A DNA stretch of 37,717 nucleotides from Nitrospiria bacterium (GTDB taxonomy: Bacteria > Nitrospirota > UBA9217), in NCBI GenBank assembly GCA_919901555.1, contig CAKKPG010000009.1, positions 1 through 37,717 of the forward strand, read 5' to 3'. The position numbers and the translations under genes were made by a program. The notes under the pieces are model-generated. The model did no database searches and was not told where the DNA came from. It worked only from the letters and a program-made list of their open reading frames with translations. Positions 1 through 8,624 of the stretch are shown piece after piece. Each line of letters begins with the position of its first letter. Position 1 is the stretch's first letter.

Positions 1-52
1 TCAAATATGCAATTTACCATCTTCCGTTTTCAGTGCGACAGAGGGAGTTGTC

Positions 53-589
53 ATGGGACCGAATGAAATTGCAGCCTTGATACAACGCGCATTTTCCGGG
101 GATGTAAAGGAGATAAAGGAATTTCGCGGCCAGGTGTCCATTACCGTAAAAAAAGAGCGGGTGAAGGACATTCTGGGCCATCTCGCCGCCTGGCCGGAGT
201 TCTCCTTCGACTATCTTGAAGACCTCTGCGGCGTGGATTATCTCGGCAAAAAAGAGCCGCGGTTCGAGGTCGTCTATTACCTCCATTCCATGAAACACCG
301 GCACACGATACGGATCAAGGCGGAAGTGCCCGAGGACGATTGCGCCATAGACAGCGTTGTGGACATCTGGGCAGGGGCCGACTGGCATGAACGGGAATGT
401 TATGACCTGTTCGGCATTACCTTTACCGGGCACCCCGACCTGCGGCGGATCCTCATGCCCGAGGACTGGGAGGGACATCCGCTGCGGAAAGACTATCCTG
501 TCCAGAGCGACCTGGGGGACCGGGAGTGGCCGGGGTACACGGACGTGGTCGCAACGGCAAAAAAGAACAAGCGCTACGAGGTCCGATAA
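53..589 (+). CDS. nuoC: NADH-quinone oxidoreductase subunit C, copy 1
   Basis: NuoC is a 30 kDa-type subunit of the peripheral arm of complex I and packs against NuoD near the quinone site. The protein is 178 residues. The family core is clear: [10 protein letters not shown], then [12 protein letters not shown] and the end motif [23 protein letters not shown]. It is separate from nuoD, not fused as in E. coli. Compared with the second NuoC in this window (156 residues) it has a longer tail after the conserved PLRKDYP. ATG is preceded by AGGGAG at 42-47, five bases upstream. It abuts nuoD (TAAATG), so the two are probably translationally coupled. nuoA and nuoB, if present in this operon, lie outside the window. 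Confidence 0.95.
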   Translation: MGPNEIAALIQRAFSGDVKEIKEFRGQVSITVKKERVKDILGHLAAWPEFSFDYLEDLCGVDYLGKKEPRFEVVYYLHSMKHRHTIRIKAEVPEDDCAIDSVVDIWAGADWHERECYDLFGITFTGHPDLRRILMPEDWEGHPLRKDYPVQSDLGDREWPGYTDVVATAKKNKRYEVR

Positions 590-1789
590 ATGCCGACCGG
601 AACAAAGGGAATGAGCACACAAGAACTTACCCTCAACATGGGTCCGCAGCATCCGGCCACCCATGGGGTGCTGCGGCTGGTGCTGGACCTGGACGGCGAG
701 ACGGTGGTCAAGTGTACGCCCCACGTGGGCTACCTTCACCGGGGCATCGAGAAGCTTGCGGAAGACAGGTCATACACCTCGGCGCTGCCGCTCACGGACC
801 GGCTGGACTATATCTCGAACATGACGAACAATGTGGGGTATTGCCTGGCCGTGGAAGGGCTCTTCGGCATCGAGGCGCCGGAGCGGGCCAAATATATCCG
901 GACCATCATGTCGGAGATGACGAGGATCAGCAGTCACATCGTCTGGCTTGCCACCCATGCCCTGGACCTGGGGGCGATGACCGTATTTCTGTACTCCTTC
1001 CGGGAGCGGGAACGGCTCCTGGACCTCTTTGAAATGACCTGCGGCGCCCGGCTGACGGTGAGTTATCCGAGGATCGGAGGGGTGCGCTGCGACGTAAGCC
1101 GCGCATTTATCGACGGCCTCTCCGCGTTCACCGAAGAGTTTCCCCGGAGGATCGATGAATACGAAACCCTCATAGACCGGAACAGGATCTGGCTGCAGAG
1201 GACAAAGGGCATCGGAGTCATAACCGCCAAGGAGGCGATCAACCGGGGCCTGACGGGACCGCTGCTGCGGGGCTCGGGCGTCTCCTATGATGTGCGGAAG
1301 GACATGCCCTACGATGCCTATGGCAATGTGGAATTCGATGTCCCCATCGGCAGGAACGGCGATGTCTATGACCGGTACCGGTGCAGGATGGAGGAGCTGA
1401 GGCAGTCGAACCGGATCATCCGGCAGTGCCTCGACAAGCTGCCGGAAGGGCCCATTCTGGCCGATACAGCGCCTGATCTCGATATGCCGGTGGAGGGAGG
1501 AAAAAAACAAGTCCCCGAAATGTCCTACCTGCATGCCAGCATATCGCTGGTGAAGGAATTCGACGCTTTTCCCGCCGGCGAATACTACTCGGCAATTGAG
1601 GCCCCGAAGGGTGAACTCGGTTTTTACCTCGTGAGCGACGGCAATACGAGGCCCTTGCGGATGAGGGTGCGGGCGCCTTCCTTCGTCCATGTTTCGGTTC
1701 TGCCGAAGCTCTGCACCGGCCATCTGCTCGCCGATGTCATCGCGAACATCGGGACCATCGACGTCGTCATCGGTGAGTGCGACCGGTGA
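590..1789 (+). CDS. nuoD: NADH-quinone oxidoreductase subunit D, copy 1
   Basis: NuoD is the 49 kDa-type subunit, related to the [NiFe]-hydrogenase large subunit, and forms most of the quinone-reduction pocket with NuoB and NuoH. The 399-residue protein starts with the diagnostic [15 protein letters not shown], carries GYLHRGIEK and ends with the family C-terminus [12 protein letters not shown]. The hydrogenase nickel ligands are not expected in this family and none are seen. The start ATG directly follows the nuoC stop and has GAGGT at 578-582; a second in-frame ATG at 611 is possible. It is the same length as the second NuoD (16866-18065), and the two align throughout. Confidence 0.96.
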   Translation: MPTGTKGMSTQELTLNMGPQHPATHGVLRLVLDLDGETVVKCTPHVGYLHRGIEKLAEDRSYTSALPLTDRLDYISNMTNNVGYCLAVEGLFGIEAPERAKYIRTIMSEMTRISSHIVWLATHALDLGAMTVFLYSFRERERLLDLFEMTCGARLTVSYPRIGGVRCDVSRAFIDGLSAFTEEFPRRIDEYETLIDRNRIWLQRTKGIGVITAKEAINRGLTGPLLRGSGVSYDVRKDMPYDAYGNVEFDVPIGRNGDVYDRYRCRMEELRQSNRIIRQCLDKLPEGPILADTAPDLDMPVEGGKKQVPEMSYLHASISLVKEFDAFPAGEYYSAIEAPKGELGFYLVSDGNTRPLRMRVRAPSFVHVSVLPKLCTGHLLADVIANIGTIDVVIGECDR

Positions 1790-1794
1790 GTTTA

Positions 1795-1831
1795 GTTCGG
1801 AGTGCGGATCGCGGAGTACACTATGCGATCC
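1795..1831 (+). repeat. short heptad-like repeat with dyad, nuoD1-nuoH1 gap
   Basis: Three heptads of the form GTTCGGA, GTGCGGA, TCGCGGA run from 1795. The inverted repeat GGATCGC (1806-1812) / GCGATCC (1825-1831) is perfect over 7 bases. It is a small and weak member of the period-7 family seen in other nuo gaps here. Confidence 0.45.
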
Positions 1832-1849
1832 TGATGTGGAGAGCATGAT

Positions 1850-2857
1850 TTGATTCCTGAATTTATCTATACCATCATAGTGATCCTCCTCAAGATAGCC
1901 GTGGTTGTGGGCGTGACCATGCTGCACGTGGCCTATGCCACGTACTTCGAGCGGAAGGTCATCGGCCACATGCAGGTGAGGCTCGGTCCCATGCGGGTCG
2001 GTCCCCACGGGCTGCTTCAGCCGATTGCGGACGGGATCAAGCTCTTCTTCAAAGAAGACATAATCCCGGCGGAAGCGGACAAGACGGTATTCAAGATCGC
2101 GCCCATTGTGCCCGTATTCGCGGCACTGAGCGCCCTCGCGGTCATACCGTTCTTCGAGGGCTTCGTCATTGCCGACATCAACATCGGGTTGCTCTTCATC
2201 CTTGCAATGTCGTCCCTCGGCGCCTACGGCATTGTCATGGCCGGGTGGTCGTCGAACTCCAAGTATTCCTTTCTGGGGGGGCTGCGGTCGTCGGCCCAGG
2301 TGATCAGCTATGAAGTGGCGATCGGGTTGAGTCTCGTCGGCGTGATGATCTTATCGGGCTCGCTGAACCTGACCGAGATCGTGAAGGCGCAGCAGCAGTT
2401 TCGGCACGGGATGTTCTTGTTCCCGCAGTTCGTCGCCTACTTCGTGTTCATGGTCGCGGCCTTTGCGGAGACCAACCGGGCGCCCTTCGACCTGCCCGAA
2501 GCGGAGAGCGAGCTCGTGGCCGGGTATTTCGCGGAATACAGCGGCATGCGGTTCGCGCTGTTTTTCGCCGCGGAATACATCGGGATGATCATCATGTCGA
2601 GCATCGCGGTGCTCTGCTTCTGGGGGGGCTGGACGCTCCCGCCGGCGCTGCTGGACGCGGCGCCGGCACTGGCCGTCGTTCCCGGCATCGTCTGGTTCCT
2701 TCTGAAGGTGTACATCCACATCTTCCTCTTCTACTGGGTCCGGGCGTCGCTGCCGAGGTACCGGTACGACCGGTTGATGAGCCTGGGCTGGAAGGTGCTG
2801 ATCCCGCTGGCGCTGGCGAATATTGTAGTGACGTCGCTGGTGAAATTCTTTCTTTAA
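1850..2857 (+). CDS. nuoH: NADH-quinone oxidoreductase subunit H, copy 1
   Basis: NuoH (ND1-type) is a membrane subunit with about eight helices that joins the peripheral arm to the proton-pumping arm and lines the quinone tunnel. The 335-residue protein has YFERKVIGHMQVRLGPMRVG near the N-terminus and the conserved acidic loop FAETNRAPFDLPEAESELV followed by GYFAEYSGMRF. The best start is TTG at 1850, with GGAGAG at 1838-1843 upstream; the nearby ATG at 1845 is out of frame. In operon 1 it follows nuoD directly, whereas in operon 2 the regulatory cassette and nuoE-G lie between nuoD and nuoH. Confidence 0.94.
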   Translation: MIPEFIYTIIVILLKIAVVVGVTMLHVAYATYFERKVIGHMQVRLGPMRVGPHGLLQPIADGIKLFFKEDIIPAEADKTVFKIAPIVPVFAALSALAVIPFFEGFVIADINIGLLFILAMSSLGAYGIVMAGWSSNSKYSFLGGLRSSAQVISYEVAIGLSLVGVMILSGSLNLTEIVKAQQQFRHGMFLFPQFVAYFVFMVAAFAETNRAPFDLPEAESELVAGYFAEYSGMRFALFFAAEYIGMIIMSSIAVLCFWGGWTLPPALLDAAPALAVVPGIVWFLLKVYIHIFLFYWVRASLPRYRYDRLMSLGWKVLIPLALANIVVTSLVKFFL

Positions 2858-2910
2858 ACAGGGACCGGCGCCGGCAGCGCGCACATAATTTGAAAGGAGA
2901 AACATCCGCC

Positions 2911-3366
2911 ATGAGCACATACCAGGCGCACCCGATGGGTGAACTTACATCGATTCTCCTCGCCACAGACGGCTCGGAGTTCTGCGAAGGCGCAATCCGG
3001 GAAGCAATATCCCTGGCGAAGGCATGCAGGATAAAACTCTCGGCGCTCACCGTGCTGGCGATCAACCCCGAGCTTGAGGCCGAAGGGCAGACGCTGGTGG
3101 AAAAGATGGAAAGAGCCGCACGCGAACATCTGAATGCTATTCAGAAAATGGCCGCTCAGAAAAACGTAGAATGTGAAGCGGTTTTCAAACGGCATGATAC
3201 ACCCGCGGCGGCTATCGTCGAGGAAGCGAAAAAAAGGGCGAGTGATGTTATTGTCATGGGCAGACGCGGGAGAACCGGTCTTCTCAAGGTCCTTATGGGA
3301 AGCGTCACGTCAAAGGTGATAGGGTCCGCCCCCTGTAAGGTGCTGGTAGTGCCGAGGAACGGATAG
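2911..3366 (+). CDS. universal stress protein (UspA family)
   Basis: A small soluble Usp-fold protein of 151 residues. The N-terminus SILLATDGSEFCEGAIREA is typical, and the C-terminal ATP-binding signature G-x2-G-x9-G-S is present as GRRGRTGLLKVLMGSVTSK, so ATP binding is likely. ATG 2911 has AAGGAG at 2894-2899. A TTG at 2890 lies upstream of that site and is unlikely to be used. It sits inside the complex I operon between nuoH and nuoI, where operon 2 has no counterpart. It probably has a stress or energy-status role linked to operon expression, but the exact role cannot be read from sequence. Confidence 0.9.
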   Translation: MSTYQAHPMGELTSILLATDGSEFCEGAIREAISLAKACRIKLSALTVLAINPELEAEGQTLVEKMERAAREHLNAIQKMAAQKNVECEAVFKRHDTPAAAIVEEAKKRASDVIVMGRRGRTGLLKVLMGSVTSKVIGSAPCKVLVVPRNG

Positions 3367-3377
3367 TACGTTTGTTC

Positions 3378-3433
3378 GGCGCGTTTGGGAAACGCGCCCT
3401 ACAAAGGCGTAGGGTCCGTTCCCCGAACGGACC
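3378..3433 (+). repeat. cluster of three perfect hairpins upstream of nuoI1
   Basis: Three stems follow one another: GGCGCGTTT (3378-3386) / AAACGCGCC (3390-3398); CCCTAC (3397-3402) / GTAGGG (3409-3414); GGTCCGTTC (3413-3421) / GAACGGACC (3425-3433). The last stem ends five bases before the nuoI1 ATG at 3439. It could be a REP-like element or a structured RNA that stabilises or attenuates the message. There is no U-run, so it is not a classical terminator. Confidence 0.75.
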
Positions 3434-3438
3434 GCACC

Positions 3439-4020
3439 ATGGAAAATAACAATATGTCGATATATGAGCTGCTGAAAAGGATATTCCTGATCGATATCCA
3501 AAAGGGCATGGCCCTGACGATCAGGAGCATGTTCACCCGCGCGGTGACGCGGCAATACCCGGAAGAGAAAAGGGCGCCTTTTCCGGGTTTCCGGGGGCGG
3601 CATGCCCTGGTGAGGGACCCCGATACGGGACGGGGAAAATGCGTGGGTTGTTTGCGGTGCGTAACGGTTTGCCCCTCCCGGTGCATTCGCATTGAGTATC
3701 GGGAACAGGAAGACGGCGGCAGAATCGTCGAACGATTCGAGATCGAGGCGGCGCGGTGCGTGTATTGCGCGTACTGCGTGGAGGTTTGTCCCGTATGCGC
3801 CCTGGTGATGACCGAGTTCTATGAGTATGCCGTGTCTTCCCGCGCCTCGCTTCGCTTCGACCGGGAGCGGCTGCTGAAAAACTGGGACGAATTCACCGCT
3901 CAACAGGAAGGTGACACGTATTTCAATAAATTCTGGAGACCCGAGGGACTTGATGTGCGGAGAATGCCCGAAGGCAAAAGAATGCAGGGGCCGGTGCGTA
4001 TCAAGGCCAAACGCCGGTGA
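3439..4020 (+). CDS. nuoI: NADH-quinone oxidoreductase subunit I, copy 1
   Basis: NuoI carries clusters N6a and N6b (two [4Fe-4S]) and passes electrons from NuoG towards NuoB. The protein is 193 residues. The two motifs are CVGCLRCVTVCPSRC and CVYCAYCVEVCPVC. The N-terminal amphipathic part (IFLIDIQKGMALTIRSMF) matches the second copy. The start is uncertain: ATG 3439 has no clear Shine-Dalgarno and follows a hairpin; ATG 3454 is a second choice with a weak GGA upstream. Both NuoI copies carry TRAVTRQYP or TPAVTRQYP. The C-terminus is longer and more basic than in copy 2. Confidence 0.92.
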   Translation: MENNNMSIYELLKRIFLIDIQKGMALTIRSMFTRAVTRQYPEEKRAPFPGFRGRHALVRDPDTGRGKCVGCLRCVTVCPSRCIRIEYREQEDGGRIVERFEIEAARCVYCAYCVEVCPVCALVMTEFYEYAVSSRASLRFDRERLLKNWDEFTAQQEGDTYFNKFWRPEGLDVRRMPEGKRMQGPVRIKAKRR

Positions 4021-4056
4021 GGGTTTCCGGGTGACCCGGCCCAGGAGAAGGATGCC

Positions 4057-4569
4057 ATGCTGTCGAAGTTGTTTTTCGGATATTTTGCCGTTGTTCTCGT
4101 GACGTTGTCGATCGTGATCATCACGAGAAAAAATCCGGTGCACAGCGTGCTCTGGATGCTGGTGATGTTCTTTCACATTGCCGGTCTATACCTGTTCCTG
4201 AACGCGGAATTTCTGGCGGCCGTTCAGCTGATCCTCTATGCCGGGGCGATCCTGGTCTTGTTCCTTTTCGTGATCATGATGCTGAACATCAAGGAAGAGG
4301 TGACGGCGAAGCGCTTCATCGGTTGCTGGCCGGCAGGCGCTGCGCTCGGCGTGCTGTTCGTCGTCATGGTCGCGTCCACGCTTCCCGTGTTTCAGCAGGG
4401 TCCCCCCGGGCCATTCAGCATCGAGGCGATAAAATCGGCGACCCACGCGAAGGCCCTGGGAACGCTCCTGTATGCCGAATATCTGTTTCCCTTCGAGATC
4501 GCGTCGCTCATCCTGCTGATCGCCATCGTCGGAGCGGTTGTTCTGGCGAAGAAGGGAAGTAACGAGTAG
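4057..4569 (+). CDS. nuoJ: NADH-quinone oxidoreductase subunit J, copy 1
   Basis: NuoJ (ND6-type) is a five-helix membrane subunit at the base of the peripheral arm. The 170-residue protein shows the third-helix family motif [19 protein letters not shown], followed by further hydrophobic helices. The C-terminus (VVLAKKGSNE) closely matches that of copy 2. ATG 4057 has AGGAG about ten bases upstream. The TAG stop lies inside the first unit of the heptad repeat that fills the gap before nuoK. Confidence 0.94.
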   Translation: MLSKLFFGYFAVVLVTLSIVIITRKNPVHSVLWMLVMFFHIAGLYLFLNAEFLAAVQLILYAGAILVLFLFVIMMLNIKEEVTAKRFIGCWPAGAALGVLFVVMVASTLPVFQQGPPGPFSIEAIKSATHAKALGTLLYAEYLFPFEIASLILLIAIVGAVVLAKKGSNE

Positions 4570-4656
4570 ACGGTAGGCAGTATGCGGTAGACAGTAGGTA
4601 GGGAGGGGTGTAGAAGATTTTCTCTGTCTTCTGCCTGCTGTATGCTGCCTGCTATA
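4566..4656 (+). repeat. period-7 inverted array, nuoJ1-nuoK1 gap
   Basis: Thirteen consecutive heptads in one register. The left side reads GTAGACG, GTAGGCA, GTATGCG, GTAGACA, GTAGGTA; the right side reads CTCTGTC, TTCTGCC, TGCTGTA, TGCTGCC, TGCTATA, whose reverse complements (such as GGCAGCA and TACAGCA) are the same kind of word. The first unit contains the nuoJ stop codon, and the array ends just before the GGAGG of nuoK. The transcript could fold into a long imperfect hairpin. Confidence 0.85.
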
Positions 4657-4670
4657 CCTTGGAGGTTTCC

Positions 4671-4973
4671 ATGGTTCCCTTGAACTGGTATATCGGGCTC
4701 AGCGCAGTGATCTTCTCGCTGGGGATCATCGGGTTTTTAATACGGCGAAACATACTCATCATGCTCATGTCCGTGGAGCTGATGCTGAATGCCGTCAATA
4801 TCTGCCTTGTTGCGTGCAGTCACTATTTACAGGACCTCCGGGGCCAGGTGCTGGTCGTTTTCATCATCACCGTGGCCGCGGCCGAGGCGGCCATCGGTCT
4901 TGCGATACTCGTATCCTTATTCAGGAACAAAGCTACGGTACATACGGACGCCCTGACGGAAATGAAAGGCTAA
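4671..4973 (+). CDS. nuoK: NADH-quinone oxidoreductase subunit K, copy 1
   Basis: NuoK (ND4L-type) is a three-helix antiporter-like membrane subunit. It is 100 residues, the usual family length. The two key membrane glutamates are visible in [11 protein letters not shown] and [16 protein letters not shown] 4671 has GGAGG at 4661-4665 with five bases between, which settles the start over an upstream in-frame TTG. It lies three bases before nuoL. The ribosome site and first codons are almost the same as in copy 2 at 28680. Confidence 0.95.
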   Translation: MVPLNWYIGLSAVIFSLGIIGFLIRRNILIMLMSVELMLNAVNICLVACSHYLQDLRGQVLVVFIITVAAAEAAIGLAILVSLFRNKATVHTDALTEMKG

Positions 4974-4976
4974 GCA

Positions 4977-6902
4977 ATGGATCAGTATACGCTCCTCCCC
5001 CTCCTTCCCCTGGCAGCGTTCATCCTGAACATCCTCTTCGGGAGGGGAATATTCAAGGACAAGGCCCACTGGATAGCCATTCCGGCCGTGGCCGGCTCCT
5101 TTGTTCTGGCAATGGCCGCATTCATCGGCGTTCTCGATGGACGGGTGGTCAACCGCGACGTCTATACCTGGATCGTCTCAGGGAACTTCAGGGTTACCGT
5201 CGGTTTTTTGATAGACCAGCTTACCGCGATAATGCTTATCGTGGTAACGAGCGTCAGTCTCCTGGTCCACATATACGCCATCGGGTACATGCACAAGGAC
5301 AAGGGCTACTACCGGTTCTTTGCCTATCTCAGCCTGTTCACCTTTTCCATGCTCATGCTCGTCATGAGCAATAATCTCCTGCAGCTCTACTTCGGCTGGG
5401 AAGCGGTGGGGCTGTGCTCCTATTTCCTCATCGGTTTCTGGTACGAAAAAAAGAGCGCCTCCGACGCGGGCAAAAAGGCCTTTATCGTGAACCGGTTCGG
5501 CGACTTCGGCTTCGGCCTCGGCGTGATCATGATATTTCTGGCGCTGGGGAGCCTGCAGTATGCCGAGATATTCGCAAACGTGCAGTCCCTGCAGGGCCGG
5601 ACCATCAGCCTGTTCGGATATCCTGTTGAGCTCGTGACGGTCATCGCCCTGCTCCTGTTCTGCGGGGCTGTGGGAAAATCGGCCCAACTGCCCCTTCACG
5701 TCTGGCTGCCGGACGCCATGGAAGGCCCCACGCCCGTCAGCGCCCTGATCCACGCGGCCACGATGGTCACTGCCGGGGTGTTCATGGTGGCGCGGTTCAA
5801 CCCGCTTTTCAGCATGTCCGAGACGGCCATGAACACCGTGGCCCTCACCGGGGCGATCACGAGCCTCTTTGCGGCGACCATCGCCCTGGTCCAGAACGAC
5901 ATCAAGCGGATCATCGCCTATTCCACGATCAGCCAGCTCGGATACATGTTCCTGGCCTGCGGCGTCGGCGCCTACGGAGCGGGAGTGTTCCACCTCTTCA
6001 CCCATGCCTACTTCAAGGCGCTGCTGTTCCTCGGAGCAGGGAGCGTCATGCACGCCATGTCAGGGGGGCTGGACATTCGCTCCATGGGCGGGCTCAAGAA
6101 ATATCTGCCCGTGACCTACTGGACCTTCCTGATCGCATCGCTCAGCATTGCCGGAGTCCCGGGGCTTGCCGGGTTCTTCAGCAAGGACGAGATCCTGTGG
6201 CTGGCCTATAACGCGGGACCGGTCGGAAAGATCGCATGGATGACGGGAACAATCGTTGCGGCCCTCACGGCCTTTTACAGCTTCCGGCTGATCTTCCTGG
6301 CTTTCCATGGGACCTTCCGGGGCACCCATGAACAGGAACACCACCTTCATGAATCCCCTCGAGCGATGACCGTGCCGCTCGTCAGCCTGGCAATCGGCGC
6401 CGTGGCCGCGGGATGGATCGGCATGCCGGCGGTCCTGGGCGGGAGCAACTGGATCGGGCATTTCTTCGAACCGGTCGCCGGCCATCCCCCGGTGACGGCG
6501 ACTCATGGCGAGGAGTGGATGGTCATGGGCATATCGGTTGCGAGCGGCGCCGCAGGCATGCTCCTGTCGTGGGTCCTGTACGTGCGGAACCCCGCGCTGC
6601 CGGCGTGGCTTGCAGGGCGAATGAAAGGCATCCACACCGTGCTCCTGAACAAATACTACGTGGATGAGCTCTATGATTTTCTGATCATCAGGCCGATCAC
6701 CTGGGCGGCTAAGAACGTCCTTTCGGCAACCACGGACAACAAGATCATCGAGGGGATCGTGAACGGCGTGCCGAGAGGCATCAGGACCATCGGAGAGAGA
6801 CTGCGAAAACTGCAAACAGGGTACGTCCAGCACTACGGCATCGGTATGGCGATAGGTCTCGTAGTGATTATGGCGCTGGCGCTGATAGCTGCGGGAAAGT
6901 AA
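4977..6902 (+). CDS. nuoL: NADH-quinone oxidoreductase subunit L, copy 1
   Basis: NuoL (ND5-type) is the distal proton-pumping subunit with a long C-terminal lateral helix. The protein is 641 residues, full length. Family landmarks are GWEAVGLCSYFLIGFWYEKK (helix 5 Glu), GKSAQLPLHVWLPDAMEGPT (helix 7 Lys), SALIHAATMVTAGVF, and GFFSKDEILW. The C-terminal lateral helix region begins around residue 540 (NKYYVDELYDFLI), followed by a last membrane helix. The start ATG follows the nuoK stop by three bases. Nothing suggests loss of function. Confidence 0.96.
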   Translation: MDQYTLLPLLPLAAFILNILFGRGIFKDKAHWIAIPAVAGSFVLAMAAFIGVLDGRVVNRDVYTWIVSGNFRVTVGFLIDQLTAIMLIVVTSVSLLVHIYAIGYMHKDKGYYRFFAYLSLFTFSMLMLVMSNNLLQLYFGWEAVGLCSYFLIGFWYEKKSASDAGKKAFIVNRFGDFGFGLGVIMIFLALGSLQYAEIFANVQSLQGRTISLFGYPVELVTVIALLLFCGAVGKSAQLPLHVWLPDAMEGPTPVSALIHAATMVTAGVFMVARFNPLFSMSETAMNTVALTGAITSLFAATIALVQNDIKRIIAYSTISQLGYMFLACGVGAYGAGVFHLFTHAYFKALLFLGAGSVMHAMSGGLDIRSMGGLKKYLPVTYWTFLIASLSIAGVPGLAGFFSKDEILWLAYNAGPVGKIAWMTGTIVAALTAFYSFRLIFLAFHGTFRGTHEQEHHLHESPRAMTVPLVSLAIGAVAAGWIGMPAVLGGSNWIGHFFEPVAGHPPVTATHGEEWMVMGISVASGAAGMLLSWVLYVRNPALPAWLAGRMKGIHTVLLNKYYVDELYDFLIIRPITWAAKNVLSATTDNKIIEGIVNGVPRGIRTIGERLRKLQTGYVQHYGIGMAIGLVVIMALALIAAGK

Positions 6903-6914
6903 CTTTGATTTTTG

Positions 6915-7082
6915 GTGACTACTCAGGTCAGCCGCAAAAAGACGCAGAAGTCACAAAAGGTTGCAGCGTCGGGGTTTACCCCGTTAGAGATTTTTCGCTT
7001 GACGCGATCTCTAACGGGGTTTATCCCCGACGATTAGTCGCCCTCAGTAGATGAGGGCGCTACAGGGGACCTGAGCAGTTAC
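6915..7082 (+). repeat. dispersed inverted-repeat element, copy A
   Basis: The ends are GTGACTACTCAGGTC (6915-6929) and its near-complement GACCTGAGCAGTTAC (7068-7082), matching at 13 of 15 positions. Inside is a strong nested stem: CGTCGGGG (6967-6974) / CCCCGACG (7025-7032) enclosing CCCCGTTAGAGAT (6979-6991) / ATCTCTAACGGGG (7007-7019). A further stem is CGCCCTC (7039-7045) / GAGGGCG (7053-7059). It fills the nuoL1-nuoM1 gap. It has no coding capacity, so it is MITE- or REP-like. Related ends occur at 15092 and 21032. Confidence 0.8.
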
Positions 7083-7109
7083 GCTTTTTTAATCTGTACT
7101 GGAGGATAG

Positions 7110-8624
7110 ATGCAACCGGGTTATCCCATACTGAGCACCATCATCGCTCTGCCCCTCATCGGCGCGCTCATGATCGTTCTCATGAAACGAAGTCAGGGGG
7201 CCGTCATCCGCTGGACCGCGCTGCTCGTGAGTCTCGCGACGTTTCTCCTGAGCATGCCGCTCTACAGCTATTTCGACAAGACCACGCCGGACATGCAATT
7301 CACGGAAACCCATGCATGGGTGCCCTCATGGGGGGTCAACTATGCGCTCGGCGTGGACGGCATCAGCGTCCTCTTTGTCCTGCTCGCAACGCTCCTGAGC
7401 ATTCTCTGCGTTACCGTTTCGTGGAACAGCATCACGGAGAAGACCAAGGAATTCTACGCCGCCCTGCTGCTGATCGAGGCCTCCATGGTCGGCGTATTCG
7501 GCAGTCTCGATCTATTCCTTTTCTACATCTTCTGGGAGGCGATGCTCATCCCCATGTTCATCCTGATCGGCGTCTGGGGAGGGGCGAACAGGGTGTACGC
7601 GGCAATAAAGTTCTTTCTCTATACCCTCGTGGGAAGCGTGCTGATGCTCGTCGGCATCATGGTCCTCTACATCCATACGGGCAAGAGCTTCGACATCGTC
7701 ACGATGATGACGACGACCTATCCCCTCCATTTGCAGTTCATGCTCTTCTGGGCCTTTTTCGCCGCCTTTGCCGTGAAGGTCCCGATGTGGCCCCTGCACA
7801 CCTGGCTGCCTGACGCCCATACCGAGGCGCCGACAGCCGGAAGCGTGATCCTGGCAGGGATCCTGATCAAGATGGGCGCCTATGGATTTCTGCGCTTCAG
7901 CTTGCCGCTCTTCCCCGAGGCGACGAAGGCAATGGCGCCGGCCATGATGGTGCTGTCGGTCATCGCCATTCTCTACGGCGGGATCATCTGCCTCGCCCAG
8001 ACGGATGTCAAGCGGCTCATCGCCTACAGTTCCGTAAGCCATATGGGCTTCGTGACCCTGGGGATCTTCGCCCTGAACACCCAGGGGATCCAGGGCGGGA
8101 TCGTCCAGATGATCAACCACGGCATTGTGACCGGCGCGTTGTTCCTGTGCGTCGGCATTATTTACGAAAGAACTCATACGAGACTGATAGCGGACTACGG
8201 AGGCGCGGCAACAGTGCTCCCGGTCTTTGCCTCGTTCTTCATGGTGCTCACCCTGGCGTCCATCGGCCTGCCGGGGACGAACGGCTTTATCGGAGAATTT
8301 TTGATCATTCTCGGCGGTTTCTCGGCATCAAAGACCATGGGCGCCCTTGCGGCGCTGGGCGTTATCATCGGCGCGGCCTACATGCTCTGGCTGTACCAGC
8401 GGGTGTTTTTCCTGGATGTCAGCCCGAAGGTCCGGGGCCTTCGGGACATGGACTTTCGGGAGTTTTTGACCGTGGCGCCGTTGATCGTACTGGTCCTCTG
8501 GATCGGGGTCTATCCCGCATCGTTGCTGCGCTTCACCGACGCATCAACGCAGCGTATCGTGGAGCGGCTGAACACGGCCGGACACCGGCAGACGGCGCAG
8601 CAGACGAGCGAGGCGGCAAAATGA
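7110..8624 (+). CDS. nuoM: NADH-quinone oxidoreductase subunit M, copy 1
   Basis: NuoM (ND4-type) is an antiporter-like proton-pumping subunit with about 14 helices. It is 504 residues. Landmarks are YALGVDGISVLFVLL, FYIFWEAMLIPMFILIGVWGG (helix 5 Glu), and KVPMWPLHTWLPDAHTEAPT (helix 7 Lys), then HMGFVTLGIFALN and GTNGFIGEF. ATG 7110 has GGAGG at 7101-7105. Its stop overlaps the nuoN start (ATGA). An inverted-repeat element separates it from nuoL, which may lower or uncouple its expression. Confidence 0.96.
   Translation: MQPGYPILSTIIALPLIGALMIVLMKRSQGAVIRWTALLVSLATFLLSMPLYSYFDKTTPDMQFTETHAWVPSWGVNYALGVDGISVLFVLLATLLSILCVTVSWNSITEKTKEFYAALLLIEASMVGVFGSLDLFLFYIFWEAMLIPMFILIGVWGGANRVYAAIKFFLYTLVGSVLMLVGIMVLYIHTGKSFDIVTMMTTTYPLHLQFMLFWAFFAAFAVKVPMWPLHTWLPDAHTEAPTAGSVILAGILIKMGAYGFLRFSLPLFPEATKAMAPAMMVLSVIAILYGGIICLAQTDVKRLIAYSSVSHMGFVTLGIFALNTQGIQGGIVQMINHGIVTGALFLCVGIIYERTHTRLIADYGGAATVLPVFASFFMVLTLASIGLPGTNGFIGEFLIILGGFSASKTMGALAALGVIIGAAYMLWLYQRVFFLDVSPKVRGLRDMDFREFLTVAPLIVLVLWIGVYPASLLRFTDASTQRIVERLNTAGHRQTAQQTSEAAK

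Noticed and set aside
1-52. Right arm of a period-7 array upstream of nuoC1
   Set aside because: The A/T-rich words at 1-35 hint at heptads, but without the left arm the register cannot be established.
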